A DNA stretch of 64,000 nt from Streptomyces sp. HNM0574 (lineage in GTDB: Bacteria > Actinomycetota > Actinomycetes > Streptomycetales > Streptomycetaceae), in contig NZ_JAASAH010000022.1 in NCBI RefSeq assembly GCF_012726235.1, positions 1 through 64,000 of the forward strand. Direction: 5' to 3'. The notes beneath the pieces are model-generated. The model worked only from the letters and a program-made list of their open reading frames with translations, had not been told where the DNA came from and searched no databases. Positions 10,866 through 20,053 of the stretch are shown here, one piece after another (the stretch's first letter is position 1; each line of letters opens with the position of its first letter). The translations under genes were made by a program, and so were the position numbers.

Positions 10866-10975
10866 TCTCCCCAGACCTTTCGGTCGACTGCCTTGCTGCG
10901 GTGTGGTGTTGCCGCGGGCGCGCCGGAACCGGCGCCAGGAGCCCGGCGCGCGGCGGCAGTTGAGGCCGGCCGGCG

Positions 10976-11146
10976 TCAGGCCGGGCGGCGGGCCTCGTCG
11001 ACGAGCAGGACGGGGATGCCGTCCCGGACGGGGTAGGCGAGCCCGCACTCGGGGCCCTCGCACAGCAGCTCCTCGTCCTGCTCACGGAGCGGGGCGTGGC
11101 AGGCCGGACAGGCGAGGATCTCGAGGAGACCGGCTTCGAGCGGCAT
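10976..11146 (-). CDS. Trm112-family small zinc-ribbon protein
   Basis: A 56-residue protein beginning [20 protein letters not shown]. Four cysteines form two pairs: CPAC at residues 13-16, then Cys29 and Cys34 in LLCEGPECG. It ends in the family-typical [18 protein letters not shown]. This is the classic bacterial Trm112/YcaR layout; the eukaryotic counterpart stabilises methyltransferases. Because the gene is very short it is easily missed. It lies 110 nt upstream of the SIS-domain gene and 87 nt downstream of manB on the same strand, so it is probably part of that operon. Its partner in this organism is unknown. Confidence 0.85.
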   Translation of the reverse strand: MPLEAGLLEILACPACHAPLREQDEELLCEGPECGLAYPVRDGIPVLLVDEARRPA

Positions 11147-11233
11147 GGATACGTCCCTTTCGGCAGGCTGGCGACTGTGCTGGCCAGGGTACCGCCGGGC
11201 GCCCGGGACCGTTCGCCCGGCGGCCCCCGCCGC

Positions 11234-12592
11234 TCAGGCGCGGACGAGGGCGAGGACCTCGTCGCGCACCTCGGTCATCAGCGGCGCCGTCCGGGCCTCG
11301 ACGTTCAGCCGGAGCAGCGGCTCGGTGTTGGAGGCGCGGAGGTTGAACCACCAGTCGTCCGCGGTGACGGTCAGCCCGTCCAGCTCGTCGAGGCTGACGT
11401 CGTCCCGTCCCGCGTAGGCGGCCTTGACGGCGGCGGCGCGGCCGGGCTGGTCCTCGACGGTGCTGTTGATCTCGCCGGAGGCGGCGTACCGGTCGTACTG
11501 GGCGACGAGGCCGGAGAGCGGGCCGCTCTGGCCGCCGAGCGCGGCGAGGACGTGCAGCGCGGCGAGCATGCCGGTGTCCGCGTTCCAGAAGTCGCGGAAG
11601 TAGTAGTGCGCGGAGTGCTCGCCGCCGAAGATGGCGCCGGTGCGGGCCATCTCCTCCTTGATGAACGAGTGGCCGACCCGCGTGCGGACGGGGGTGCCGC
11701 CGTTCTCCTTCACCACCTCGGGCACGGACCACGAGGTGATGCAGTTGTGGATGACGGTGGCGCCCGGCGCCTTGGCCAGCTCGCGCGAGGCGACCAGCGC
11801 GGTGATCGCCGACGGGGAGACCGGGTCGCCGCGCTCGTCGACGACGAAGCAGCGGTCGGCGTCCCCGTCGAAGGCGAGGCCGAGATCGGCGCCGGTGTCC
11901 CGGACGCGCTGCTGGAGGTCGACGATGTTGCGCGGGTCGAGCGGGTTCGCCTCGTGGTTCGGGAAGGTGCCGTCGAGCTCGAAGTAGAGCGCGTCCAGCT
12001 CCAGCGGCAGCCCCTCGAAGACGGTCGGGACGGTGTGCCCGCCCATGCCGTTGCCCGCGTCGACGACGACCTTCAGCGGGCGGATCGCGGTCAGGTCCAC
12101 CAGCGAGCGCAGGTGTGCCGCGTAGTCGCCGAGCACGTCCCGCGCGGTCACCGTGCCGGGTGCCGCGTCCGTCGCGGGCAGGCCGTTCGCGCTCCACTCC
12201 TCGACCAGCGCGCGGATGTCGGCCAGCCCGGTGTCCTGCCCGACGGGCGCCGCGCCGGCCCGGCACATCTTGATGCCGTTGTACTGCGCGGGGTTGTGGC
12301 TCGCGGTGAACATCGCGCCGGGCACGTCCAGGCGGCCGCTGGCGAAGTACAGCTCGTCCGTGGAGCACAGGCCGATCTCGGTGACGTCGGCGCCCCGCCC
12401 GGCCGCGCCCCGCCCGAAGGCCCGCGCGAGGCCCGGCGAGGAGGGCCGCATGTCGTGCCCGACGACGATCGCCGTGGCCCGGGTGACCTGCACGAAGGCG
12501 GCCCCGAACAGCTCGGCGAGCGCCTCGTCCCACTGGTCCGGCACCACACCGCGCACGTCGTACGCCTTCACGATCCGAGACAGATCCACCAC
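11234..12592 (-). CDS. manB: Phosphomannomutase / phosphoglucomutase
   Basis: The enzyme interconverts mannose-6-phosphate and mannose-1-phosphate. The 452-residue protein is of normal alpha-D-phosphohexomutase length and begins MVDLSRIVKAYDVRGVVPDQ. It shows the active-site phosphoserine loop FTASHNPAQYNGIK, the metal-binding loop AFDGDADRCFVVDE, the sugar-specificity segment GGEHSAHYYFRDF, and the C-terminal phosphate loop RASNTEPLLRLNVEA. All catalytic elements are intact. Together with manA here and the guanylyltransferase gene at 24.5 kb it completes the route to GDP-mannose. Confidence 0.95.
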   Translation of the reverse strand: MVDLSRIVKAYDVRGVVPDQWDEALAELFGAAFVQVTRATAIVVGHDMRPSSPGLARAFGRGAAGRGADVTEIGLCSTDELYFASGRLDVPGAMFTASHNPAQYNGIKMCRAGAAPVGQDTGLADIRALVEEWSANGLPATDAAPGTVTARDVLGDYAAHLRSLVDLTAIRPLKVVVDAGNGMGGHTVPTVFEGLPLELDALYFELDGTFPNHEANPLDPRNIVDLQQRVRDTGADLGLAFDGDADRCFVVDERGDPVSPSAITALVASRELAKAPGATVIHNCITSWSVPEVVKENGGTPVRTRVGHSFIKEEMARTGAIFGGEHSAHYYFRDFWNADTGMLAALHVLAALGGQSGPLSGLVAQYDRYAASGEINSTVEDQPGRAAAVKAAYAGRDDVSLDELDGLTVTADDWWFNLRASNTEPLLRLNVEARTAPLMTEVRDEVLALVRA

Positions 12593-12810
12593 GGCCAGCC
12601 CTCTCCTGGAGTCCTCTGCGGTCCCGTTGGTCGGGTCCTGCTGTGTGCGCTTCCGGGCCCGGCACCCGCGGTGCGGGCAGATCGGACCGTCGCCCCGGTC
12701 GGGGGACCCAAATCTACCCGCAGTGGATCAACGGCATCCGAACGGACCGTACGCTCCCGGCCAACACCGGGTGCCCGCGAAGCGGCGCGGAGGAGAAGCG
12801 GGGCCCTGGC

Positions 12811-13212
12811 CTACTGCTCGGGCGAGCGGAGGACGCGGAGGTGGCCGCGGCGGGCGACCTCCATCGGGTCGGCGTCCCGCCCGTCGGGACCGCCGACGGC
12901 GTCCGAGGGCGCGGCGGCCGTGGGGTCGCGGCGCTGCGGCGTACGGGCCGCCTCGCGGACGGCGTTGGCCAGCGCCTCCAGGTCGTCCCCGCTGGGGCGG
13001 ACGGGCCCGCTGTCGACGGCGAGCCGCACGACCTCCCAGCCGCGCGGCGCGGTCAGCCGCTCCGAGTGCTCGGAACAGAGGTCGTAGCAGTGGGGTTCGG
13101 CGTAGGTGGCGAGCGGACCGAGGACGGCCGTCGAGTCCGCATAGACGTACGTCAGCGTCGCGACGGCGGGACGGCCGCATGCGGTGCGCGAACAGCGACG
13201 TACAGGGCTCAC
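12811..13212 (-). CDS. DUF3499 family protein
   Basis: A 133-residue actinobacterial protein beginning (V)SPVRRCSRTACGRPAVATLTYVYADS. Four cysteines (positions 7, 12, 42 and 46, in CSRTAC and CYDLC) suggest a zinc ribbon, followed by SEHSERLTAPRGWEVVRL. The C-terminal half is low-complexity. The function of DUF3499 is unknown. The start is a GTG at 13212. It is the first gene of the minus-strand run leading into manB (218 nt apart), and it is divergent from the zincin-like gene, an arrangement I believe is conserved among streptomycetes. Confidence 0.85.
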   Translation of the reverse strand: MSPVRRCSRTACGRPAVATLTYVYADSTAVLGPLATYAEPHCYDLCSEHSERLTAPRGWEVVRLAVDSGPVRPSGDDLEALANAVREAARTPQRRDPTAAAPSDAVGGPDGRDADPMEVARRGHLRVLRSPEQ

Positions 13213-13524
13213 GACGTTGGACCGTACCGCACTCGCGAGCGGCCTGCGACGACTCTCCCCGAGCTCACTCCCCCGTGTCGTCCGGTTCGCGTGGATGGTC
13301 CGACCTGCGGCGGAGGTACGGAATCCGGGGACATGGAGGTGTTCGCGGAGGTCCCGGGCCCGGGGCGCCCGCGCGGGCAGGGGGCGTCCCGGGCCCGGGC
13401 GGCGGCCTGCGCGCGCGCCGGGAGGCCGGGCGAACGGAATCAAAACGTGACCCGCCTCCGGCAGCTCGGCCGGGCCGCTCCGGCGGCCGGCGGACCCGTG
13501 GGGCCCCTGGCGGCTAGGCTCGGG
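13213..13524. other. Divergent intergenic region DUF3499 / zincin-like gene
   Basis: These 312 nt separate the two divergent genes if the ATG at 13525 is right for the plus-strand gene. The right half is GC-rich and stays open in the plus-strand gene's frame, so part of it could be coding if an upstream GTG is used. No operator or hairpin stands out. Confidence 0.35.
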
Positions 13525-14088
13525 ATGATGAGCAGCACGCCCGTACCGCCCCGCCGACCCGACCCGTCGGACGGCGCCGCCTCCGTTCCGGGGGCCTCCG
13601 GTTCCGGTTCCGCTTCGGGTCCGGACGGCGCTGCTTCCGGTGCCGCGGGCGCGGCCGGGGGCGAGGGCGCCCGCCGTCCCCGCCGCCGGGACCGGCACGG
13701 GCGCGGCATGCGCGGGCCCGTCGCGCCGCCGCAGGTCCCGCTCTCGGTGAGCCGCTCGGACGCCTTCGACGATCTGGTGCGGGACGCGATCGGCAGGCTG
13801 GAGCGGCGCTGGCCGCAGCTGGCGAGCGTCGAGTTCGCCGTGCAGGAGGTGCCGCGCGCGGACAACGGCGAGCTCGACGAGGGCTCGGGCCTGGTGCCGC
13901 TCGGCCGGGTGACCCACGCGCGGGGCGAGGAGCCCGACCGCGTGGTGGTCTACCGGCGGCCGGTCGAGCTCCGGGCCAGGAACCGGGACGAGCGCGCGCT
14001 GCTCGTCCACGAGGTCGTCGTCGAACAGGTCGCCGAACTCCTGGGCATGGACCCGGAGTCGGTCGACCCGCGCTACGGCCAGGACTGA
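13525..14088 (+). CDS. Zincin-like metallopeptidase family protein (DUF1025/PF06262 type)
   Basis: The product is 187 residues. The first ~65 residues are low-complexity (Ser/Gly/Ala, then an Arg-rich patch). The conserved part starts at FDDLVRDAIGRLERRWPQLASVEFAVQEVP, followed by VVVYRRPVELRARNRDERALLVHEVVVEQVAELLG. In the family the last block normally carries an HExxH zinc motif; here it is His162-Glu163-Val-Val-Val-Glu, so the second zinc histidine is missing. It may be a non-catalytic or altered member. ATG codons at 13525 and 13528 are both possible starts, with GGCTCGGG upstream. It converges with the DUF5719 gene with only 13 nt between stops. Confidence 0.8.
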   Translation: MMSSTPVPPRRPDPSDGAASVPGASGSGSASGPDGAASGAAGAAGGEGARRPRRRDRHGRGMRGPVAPPQVPLSVSRSDAFDDLVRDAIGRLERRWPQLASVEFAVQEVPRADNGELDEGSGLVPLGRVTHARGEEPDRVVVYRRPVELRARNRDERALLVHEVVVEQVAELLGMDPESVDPRYGQD

Positions 14089-14101
14089 CGCGCGCTGCCC
14101 T

Positions 14102-15616
14102 TCAGTCGTCGTTCAGGACGGAGAGGTCCTGGGTCGCCCGGGGGACGGAGACGGTGCCGCGGTCGTCCGGGAGGCCCTGCACGGTGAAGGCGGAGCCGCC
14201 GCCGGTCAGCGTCCGCGCCGCGTACAGCGGGCCGCCGGAGAGCCGTTCGACGGTGACGCCGTAGCTGCCCCTGACGCCCTTCGGCGCGGGCGGCGCGAAG
14301 GACTTCGTCGTCCCGCCCTTCACCTCGTACGTCCGGCTCGCCGGGCTGCCGCCGTCGCTGCCCGCCGAGGTGGTGACGCGGACCTTGGCGGTCTTCCCGG
14401 TGGCGGTGAGCGTGAGCCGGGGCTCGCGGCCGGAGTCGCCGACGGCGGTGGCGCGCGCGTCCACCGGCCGGGTGGCCGGGACGAACGCGCTCTCCTGGCC
14501 GCCGCCCTTGCCCCGGGTGACGCGCAGACCGGCGACGACGGGGGTGGCGCCGTCCTTCTCCGCCGGGGTCAGCTCCAGCGTCCCGGCCTCGCCCTGGGCG
14601 AGGTTCTTCAGGTCGACGGCGGTGGTCATGCCGCCGCGCACGTGGAGCGTCTCGTACCCGGCGGGGGTGATCCGTCCGGACGGTCCGGCGAAGCGCACCT
14701 TGAGGTCGGCGTCCCGGTCGCCGGGCGCGTGGACCACCAGCCGTACGGAGGCCGCGTCGCCCGGGATGCCGGGGAGGACGGTGCTCGGCGCCGCGTCGGC
14801 CGCGGGGGCGATCCAGTCGCCGCCGAGCTTCTCGTCGAGGGACTGCACCTGGGCGCCGACCCGGCCGGTACGGGCGCTCACGTGCAGCGTCGCGTTGGTG
14901 ACGGGCTCCTCGGTGAGGGTGGAGAGCAGCACGGGGACGGTGGAGCGGGGCGGGACGTTGATCGCCTCGCCCGAACTGGTGCTCACCCGGCCGTCCTTGC
15001 CGTAGAGGTCGAGGTCGACGGTGGCGCCGGTGCTGTCCGGGTTGGTGAGGTGGACGTAGTCCTTCCGGTCCTTCGCGGTGCTGGTGGCGGGGAACCAGAA
15101 GTCGGTGTCCGGTACCGAACAGGCCGTTCCGTGCAGGCCCTTGCCCGCGCCCGCGCTCACCTCGGTGGTCTGCTGGACCGTCCAGCCGGGCGCGAAGCGG
15201 CCCTCGGCCGAGCCGATCAGCGCGGGCGCGTCGCTGCGCGAGGTGGTGGACGTGACGGGTGTGCCGGGGCTCTTCAGCGGCAGCACGGCCTGCCCGCCTT
15301 CGTCCTTCGCGCCCTTGCCCTTGCTGCCGTCCTCGGTTCCGCTTCCGGTTCCGGTCTCGGCCGACTCCGCCGGGTACAGCTCGGCGGTGCCGCCCTTCGC
15401 GGCGCCGCCCTTCGGCGTGACGGCCGAGTAGACCGTCTCCGCGACGTCCGACTCCGTCGGCTTCGGGCACACCAGCGTGGACCGTTCGACGGGCTTGCGC
15501 GCGGCCGCCGCCGGAGCCCGGCCGGCCTCGTCCCCCGGGGCGGCGACGGCGGCGACGCCGGTGAGCGCGGCCAGCGCGGCGACCGCGCCGGCCAGGGTCA
15601 GGGTGCTGCGGTTCAC
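14102..15616 (-). CDS. DUF5719 family secreted protein
   Basis: A 504-residue exported protein. The N-terminus has a signal-type hydrophobic segment (NRSTLTLAGAVAALAALTGVAAVAAP) and the rest is beta-rich and Thr/Ser/Gly-rich, with FWFPATSTAKDRKDYVHLTNPD and the later GDWIAPAADAAPSTVLPGIPGD typical of DUF5719. The GTG at 15616 overlaps the stop of the upstream glycosyltransferase gene by 4 nt (GTGA), so the two are translationally coupled. That tight coupling suggests an extracytoplasmic accessory of the large membrane glycosyltransferase. The biochemical function is unknown. Confidence 0.85.
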   Translation of the reverse strand: MNRSTLTLAGAVAALAALTGVAAVAAPGDEAGRAPAAAARKPVERSTLVCPKPTESDVAETVYSAVTPKGGAAKGGTAELYPAESAETGTGSGTEDGSKGKGAKDEGGQAVLPLKSPGTPVTSTTSRSDAPALIGSAEGRFAPGWTVQQTTEVSAGAGKGLHGTACSVPDTDFWFPATSTAKDRKDYVHLTNPDSTGATVDLDLYGKDGRVSTSSGEAINVPPRSTVPVLLSTLTEEPVTNATLHVSARTGRVGAQVQSLDEKLGGDWIAPAADAAPSTVLPGIPGDAASVRLVVHAPGDRDADLKVRFAGPSGRITPAGYETLHVRGGMTTAVDLKNLAQGEAGTLELTPAEKDGATPVVAGLRVTRGKGGGQESAFVPATRPVDARATAVGDSGREPRLTLTATGKTAKVRVTTSAGSDGGSPASRTYEVKGGTTKSFAPPAPKGVRGSYGVTVERLSGGPLYAARTLTGGGSAFTVQGLPDDRGTVSVPRATQDLSVLNDD

Positions 15617-18600
15617 TGCTGATCGCTCCTGTCGCCGTACTCGCCCGTCTCGCCCCGCGTGCCGTACGCCCCGTACGCGTCCGGCGCGTAACCGCCCTGC
15701 GGGTAGGCCCCGGGGGCGTAGGGATCGACCGCGTACGGGTCCGCGCCGTACCCGCCGGTGCCGTAGGCGTCCACCGGCACGGCGCCGGGCGCCTGCTGCT
15801 GCGGTACGCCCCAGCCGGCGCCGTACGGCTGCCCTTCGGGCGCCGGGGCGTGACCGAAGCCGTCCGCGAAGCCGCCGGCCTGGCCCGGCACGTAGGGCTG
15901 CTGCCCCGCGTCCGGCCCCGGCGCGTACGGCGGGGGTGCGGGCAGCGGCGTCCCGTCCGGGCCCGCTTCGGGCGCGGGCGGTGACGGGCGTGCGGAGCCG
16001 GCGCCCGCGGCCTCGGCGGCGGCGCGCAGCCGGCGCGCGCGCCGGCCCTCGCCCTCGACGGGCTGCGGCGGCACGGCCGGTTCGGCCTCGGGCAGGTCGT
16101 CGTCGATCTCGCGCCGCCGTCCGGGCAGCGCGAGGACGATCACGACGAGGGCGAGCAGGCCCTGGACGGACAGCCACACCACGTGCGCGGTGTCGGTGGC
16201 CCGCGTGACGTCCAACTTCCCGCCCCCGGCGGGCAGTTCGAAGCCCTGCGCCCAGCCGTCGACGGTGACGGGCCGCAGCGGCTTCCCGTCGAGCGTGGCC
16301 TCCCAGCCGTCGTCCGCCGCGTCCGCGATCCGCAGCACGCGGCCGCCCGGACCGTCCGGCACCTGTGTGTGCACCTCGACGGGACCGGCCGCGACCGCCA
16401 CCGGCTCCGGCTCGGCGCCGCCCGGCGCCTTCCCCTCGCCCGCGACGATGCTGACGCGCGAGACCTGCCGGTCCACGCCCCACAGCGCGCTGCCGTCCTC
16501 CTGGCTGTAGCGGGAGAGGCCGGGCGTCGCGTCGAGCGTCCGGCTCATCCGGCGCGGAGCGCCGTCCCGGACCAGGACGTGCCGCACCGCGTAGCCGCTG
16601 AGCTGCTCGGACTGGTCGGCGCCCGAGCCCGCGACGAGGTTCGCGACGATGCCGCGCAGCCGCGCGTCCTCGCCGCCCTCGGCCGCGAGGTCGGCGTCCC
16701 CGAGCCGGGCCCCGGAGCCGCGGACCAGCGAGTACGAGACGCCGCTGGTCTCCCCCGAGGCACCGGGCGCGGACTCGCCGTCGAGGACGAGGGTGCGCGT
16801 CTGGTCCCGGGTCTTGCTCTCCTCCGCGACGAACGCGGGCACCTGGACGGGGTCGCGGCGGGACAGCGGACCGTCCGCGCCGCCCACCATCCAGCCGACC
16901 GCCGCGAACAGCGGCGCGGCCACGGCGGCCGCCGCGATCAGCGCCGCCACCGGCTGCCGCCAGCCGAAGCTCTGCGCCGCGACCCGCTCCTTCGCGCCCT
17001 CGGCGCCGGTGACCGCCGCGCACAGCAGGCCCAGCCCGTACACCAGCGTGGCGGGCCCGGCCCAGGCCGAGGCGTTCGACAGCGCGGCGAACAGCAGGCC
17101 CACCAGCGCGACCGCCCAGGCCGTGCGGATCGCCAACTGCCGCTCCGCGCGCAGCAGCGCGGCCAGCCCGGCCAGCACCACGCCGACGAGCAGCCAGCCG
17201 CCCGCGGCGCCGGGGCCGCCGGGCGTGAGCGTCAGCAGGTCCAGCGCGGAGGCCGCGCCCGCGCCGTACGGCAGGCCGACCTCGGCGAGGAACCGCGCGG
17301 GGTCCGTCAGCAGCGACAGCGACCAGGGCGCCAGCAGCACCATCGGCGTCACCAGTACGACGAGCACCCGCAGCGCCGTGCCGCGCAGCTCCTCGGCGCC
17401 CCGCCACCGCAGCACCAGCAGCGCCACCGCGAGCACCAGCGTCACGGGCCAGACGACGGGCGTGAAGGCCGTGGTCAGGGTGAGCAGCAGCGCGAGCGTC
17501 CACGCGGGCCGCCAGCCCGGCTTGCCCCGCAGGCCGCCGGCCGTCAGCGCGACCCGCGCCATCACCGGCAGCAGCACGGCCAGCAGCGCCGTCCCGAGCC
17601 GCCCGCCCGCGAGCGCACCCGTCGCGGCGGGCAGGAAGGCGTACGCGACACTCCCCCAGGCCCGCAGCAGCCGCGACTCGGTGAGCGGCCGGGAGGCGAA
17701 GTACGCGGTGAGCCCGGCCAGCGGCACGGAACACACCAGCAGCAGCGTCAGCGTGAAGCCGGTGCTGCCGAAGAGCACCGCGGCGACGCTGCCGAGCACC
17801 GCGAGGTACGGCGGCGCCGTCTGGGTGCCGCCGGTGCCGACGGGGTGCCAGCTGTCGGTGTAGCGCGCCCACAGGTCACCGACGCCGTCGGGCGCGGGCA
17901 GCAGGGCGCCGCCCGCGAGCGCGCCGCCGCCGAGCAGCGCCCGGCAGGCGATCAGCGAGACCAGGAGCAGCACGCCGAACAGCACCGGCCCCGGCTTGCG
18001 CGCCACCCGCTTGAGCCGGGCGAACTGTTCGACGTCCAGGAAGTCCGCGTCGTCCTCGCCCGGCCCGCTCTCGACGGCGCCGCCGTGCCGCCCGCCGCCG
18101 GAGAGCTCCGGCTCGGACCGCCCGGTGAAGTTGCTGGCGACCTGCTCGACGGTGACGCGCACGGTCGCGCCGGGCGGCGGGAACAGCGGCCGCAGGTCGC
18201 GGTGGGCGACGACGGGTCTGCCGCGCCGCCGCCGCGCCGCGAGGATCCGCCCGGGCCGCAGCAACGTGCCGCTCAGTCCGGCGACTTCGTCGAGCGCCTG
18301 GCCGGGCACCTTGCCCACCAGGTAGGCGAGCGTCCGCAGCAGCGTGCCGAGGACCAGCCGCAGCAGCACCCAGGGCGCCTTCGCCGTGGGCACGTTGGCG
18401 AGCAGGGTGAACACGGCGCCCGCCTTGTCCACCCGGTGCGGGCTCGCCGCGCCGCGCCAGCCCCGGCCGACGCAGTCGACGGGACGGCGTTCGCGGGAGG
18501 CGGCCTCCGCGTGCCGCATCACCGCGTCGGGCGCGACGAGCACCCGGTGCCCGGCGGCCTGCGCGCGCCAGCACAGGTCGACGTCGTCCCGCATCAGCGG

Positions 18601-19332
18601 CAGCCTGCGGTCGAACCCGCCGAGCTGTTCGAAGACGTCGCGGCGGATGAGCATCCCGGCCGTGGAGACCGACAGCACCGGCCGCACCTGGTCGTGCTGG
18701 CCCTGGTCCTGCTCGCGCCGCTCCACGCCCGTCCAGCGGCGGCCGCTGTTGGCGATGGAGACCCCGGCCTCCAGCAGCTGCCTGCGGTCGTACCAGCTGC
18801 GCAGCTTCGGCCCGACGACGGCGACCGACGGGTCGGCGTCGACGATCCGCAACAGTTGCGCGAGCGCGTCGGGTTCGGGCGCGCAGTCGTCGTGCAGCAG
18901 CCACAGCCACTGCACGGGCTCGCCGTGCGGCAGCTCCGGCATCTCGTACGCCTCGTCCCGCCAGGTCCGGCTGACGGGGTCCCAGCCGCTGGGGCGCTTG
19001 AGGTACGGCAGGTCGTCGGGCGTGAGGACGGGCGCGGTGCGCGCCGCCTCGTCGACGGCCGCGCCGAAGCCGCTGCGGCGGGCCATGTGCAGCACGCGTT
19101 CCGGGCCGAGCGCCTCGGTGACCAGCCGCGCCGAGTCGTCGGCGCTTCCGGTGTCGGCCGCGAGGGCGTACTGCACGGGGCGTTCCTGCCCCGTCAGTCC
19201 CGCCAGCGCGTCGGGCAGCCACCGGGCGCCGTCGTGGGTGACGAGCACGGCGGTGACGACGTGCCGGGGGAACTGAGGCGTCCCCGGCTCATGCTGGGCG
19301 GAGTGGACCGCCGTATGGCTGTGCACGGACAT
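15613..19332 (-). CDS. Large membrane glycosyltransferase, family 2
   Basis: A 1,239-residue protein. Residues ~20-300 form a GT2 domain: HVVTAVLVTHDGARWLPDAL, then LWLLHDDCAPEPDALAQL (acidic nucleotide-sugar/metal site), GMLIRRDVFEQLGGFD, and the acceptor-site MRDDVDLCWRAQ. From about residue 440 to 1,000 come many hydrophobic segments with intervening loops, then a soluble C-terminal region and a Pro/Gly/Tyr-rich tail (PYAPGAYPQGGYAPDAYGAYG). This layout fits actinobacterial polymer-building glycosyltransferases. The ATG at 19332 fits the conserved MSVHSHTAVHS start, with GGAGGGG about 13 nt upstream. It is coupled to DUF5719 downstream. The sugar is unknown; nearby GDP-mannose genes make mannose one possibility. 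Confidence 0.9.
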   Translation of the reverse strand: MSVHSHTAVHSAQHEPGTPQFPRHVVTAVLVTHDGARWLPDALAGLTGQERPVQYALAADTGSADDSARLVTEALGPERVLHMARRSGFGAAVDEAARTAPVLTPDDLPYLKRPSGWDPVSRTWRDEAYEMPELPHGEPVQWLWLLHDDCAPEPDALAQLLRIVDADPSVAVVGPKLRSWYDRRQLLEAGVSIANSGRRWTGVERREQDQGQHDQVRPVLSVSTAGMLIRRDVFEQLGGFDRRLPLMRDDVDLCWRAQAAGHRVLVAPDAVMRHAEAASRERRPVDCVGRGWRGAASPHRVDKAGAVFTLLANVPTAKAPWVLLRLVLGTLLRTLAYLVGKVPGQALDEVAGLSGTLLRPGRILAARRRRGRPVVAHRDLRPLFPPPGATVRVTVEQVASNFTGRSEPELSGGGRHGGAVESGPGEDDADFLDVEQFARLKRVARKPGPVLFGVLLLVSLIACRALLGGGALAGGALLPAPDGVGDLWARYTDSWHPVGTGGTQTAPPYLAVLGSVAAVLFGSTGFTLTLLLVCSVPLAGLTAYFASRPLTESRLLRAWGSVAYAFLPAATGALAGGRLGTALLAVLLPVMARVALTAGGLRGKPGWRPAWTLALLLTLTTAFTPVVWPVTLVLAVALLVLRWRGAEELRGTALRVLVVLVTPMVLLAPWSLSLLTDPARFLAEVGLPYGAGAASALDLLTLTPGGPGAAGGWLLVGVVLAGLAALLRAERQLAIRTAWAVALVGLLFAALSNASAWAGPATLVYGLGLLCAAVTGAEGAKERVAAQSFGWRQPVAALIAAAAVAAPLFAAVGWMVGGADGPLSRRDPVQVPAFVAEESKTRDQTRTLVLDGESAPGASGETSGVSYSLVRGSGARLGDADLAAEGGEDARLRGIVANLVAGSGADQSEQLSGYAVRHVLVRDGAPRRMSRTLDATPGLSRYSQEDGSALWGVDRQVSRVSIVAGEGKAPGGAEPEPVAVAAGPVEVHTQVPDGPGGRVLRIADAADDGWEATLDGKPLRPVTVDGWAQGFELPAGGGKLDVTRATDTAHVVWLSVQGLLALVVIVLALPGRRREIDDDLPEAEPAVPPQPVEGEGRRARRLRAAAEAAGAGSARPSPPAPEAGPDGTPLPAPPPYAPGPDAGQQPYVPGQAGGFADGFGHAPAPEGQPYGAGWGVPQQQAPGAVPVDAYGTGGYGADPYAVDPYAPGAYPQGGYAPDAYGAYGTRGETGEYGDRSDQQ

Positions 19333-19484
19333 CGAGGTGCGAGCCCCTCCCCGGGGGTACGGGGGCGGGCCCCCGAAGATGCTGCGACGGACTGCGCCGG
19401 CGCCCCGGGACCGGGGCGTCACGCCTCTTCACGGCCCACCACACTAACGGCTCATCCCCCGGGGCCCGTCGGGTCCGCACAACG

Positions 19485-19523
19485 GAGGGCGGCCGGGGAC
19501 GAAGCACGTCCCCGGCCGCCCTC
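19485..19523 (-). terminator. Terminator of whiB
   Basis: A perfect 16-bp stem (19485-19500 with 19508-19523) with a 7-nt loop lies 86 nt beyond the whiB stop, before the glycosyltransferase start. It separates whiB transcription from the downstream gene. Confidence 0.85.
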
Positions 19524-19608
19524 ACACATCGTCATGCACCGTCGTGAACCGTCCGGAACGCCGGTTCACGGACGCCGTACCGACGTGACGTCCATACCTC
19601 GGAGAGGT

Positions 19609-19872
19609 TCAGACAGCGGCTTTCTTCAGGCGGCGGCGCTCACGCTCCGACAGGCCGCCCCAAATACCGAAACGTTCGTCGTTCGCCAGCGCGTATTCCA
19701 GGCATTCGGACCGCACCTCACAGGCGAGGCAGACCTTTTTGGCCTCGCGGGTGGATCCGCCCTTCTCCGGGAAGAACGACTCGGGATCGGTCTGCGCGCA
19801 CAACGCGCGTTCCTGCCAGCCGAGCTCTTCGTCCGCCTCTTCGACCAGGAGTTGTTGAAACAGCTCGGCCAT
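19609..19872 (-). CDS. whiB: WhiB sporulation regulator (Wbl family iron-sulfur protein)
   Basis: This 87-residue protein is the founding Wbl regulator, required with WhiA for sporulation septation of aerial hyphae. Four cysteines ligate a [4Fe-4S] cluster: Cys25 (RALCAQTDPESFFPEKGGST), Cys48 and Cys51 (VCLACEVRSEC), and Cys57. The GIWGG turn (residues 69-73) and the basic C-terminus SERERRRLKKAAV, the DNA-contacting part, are intact. Length and sequence match the Streptomyces WhiB I remember almost throughout; the N-terminal ten residues vary most. It is transcribed alone, with a perfect terminator downstream and a long upstream region. Confidence 0.97.
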   Translation of the reverse strand: MAELFQQLLVEEADEELGWQERALCAQTDPESFFPEKGGSTREAKKVCLACEVRSECLEYALANDERFGIWGGLSERERRRLKKAAV

Positions 19873-20035
19873 GTGCGCGCCCCTCGTCTGTCTTTGCTTC
19901 CCCGTGATGCCGTCGTTATCGATTCCTCTTGAACGACACGGGTGAAATTACAAGTGTGCCGATCCGGGCCAGTCAAGCCGAGATCTGCTATTGAGCCCGT
20001 TATTCACTCTGCGGAACCAAGCGTGACCAGAAGGT

Positions 20036-20053
20036 GTTCAAATCATGATGAAC
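20036..20053. promoter_or_regulatory. Inverted repeat GTTCA-N8-TGAAC upstream of whiB
   Basis: GTTCA (20036-20040) and TGAAC (20049-20053) form a perfect inverted pair around AATCATGA, with another TGAAC-like half site (TTGAACC) about 10 nt to the right. The spacing fits a dimeric regulator's operator. Position is ~165 nt upstream of the whiB start. No binding protein is assigned. Confidence 0.35.

Noticed and set aside
7305-13212. Natural-product cluster around manA/manB
   Set aside because: No biosynthetic core enzymes; the genes are primary sugar metabolism.
16183-19932. A 1,249-codon open frame antisense to the membrane glycosyltransferase
   Set aside because: Its translation is Arg/Gly/Ala/Pro-rich with no recognisable motif, and it is the mirror of a well-supported gene; high GC makes stop codons rare in this frame.
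19928-19945. BldD operator overlapping the AT-rich whiB promoter
   Set aside because: TCACCC is present but the matching right half GNGTNA is absent at the expected spacing.
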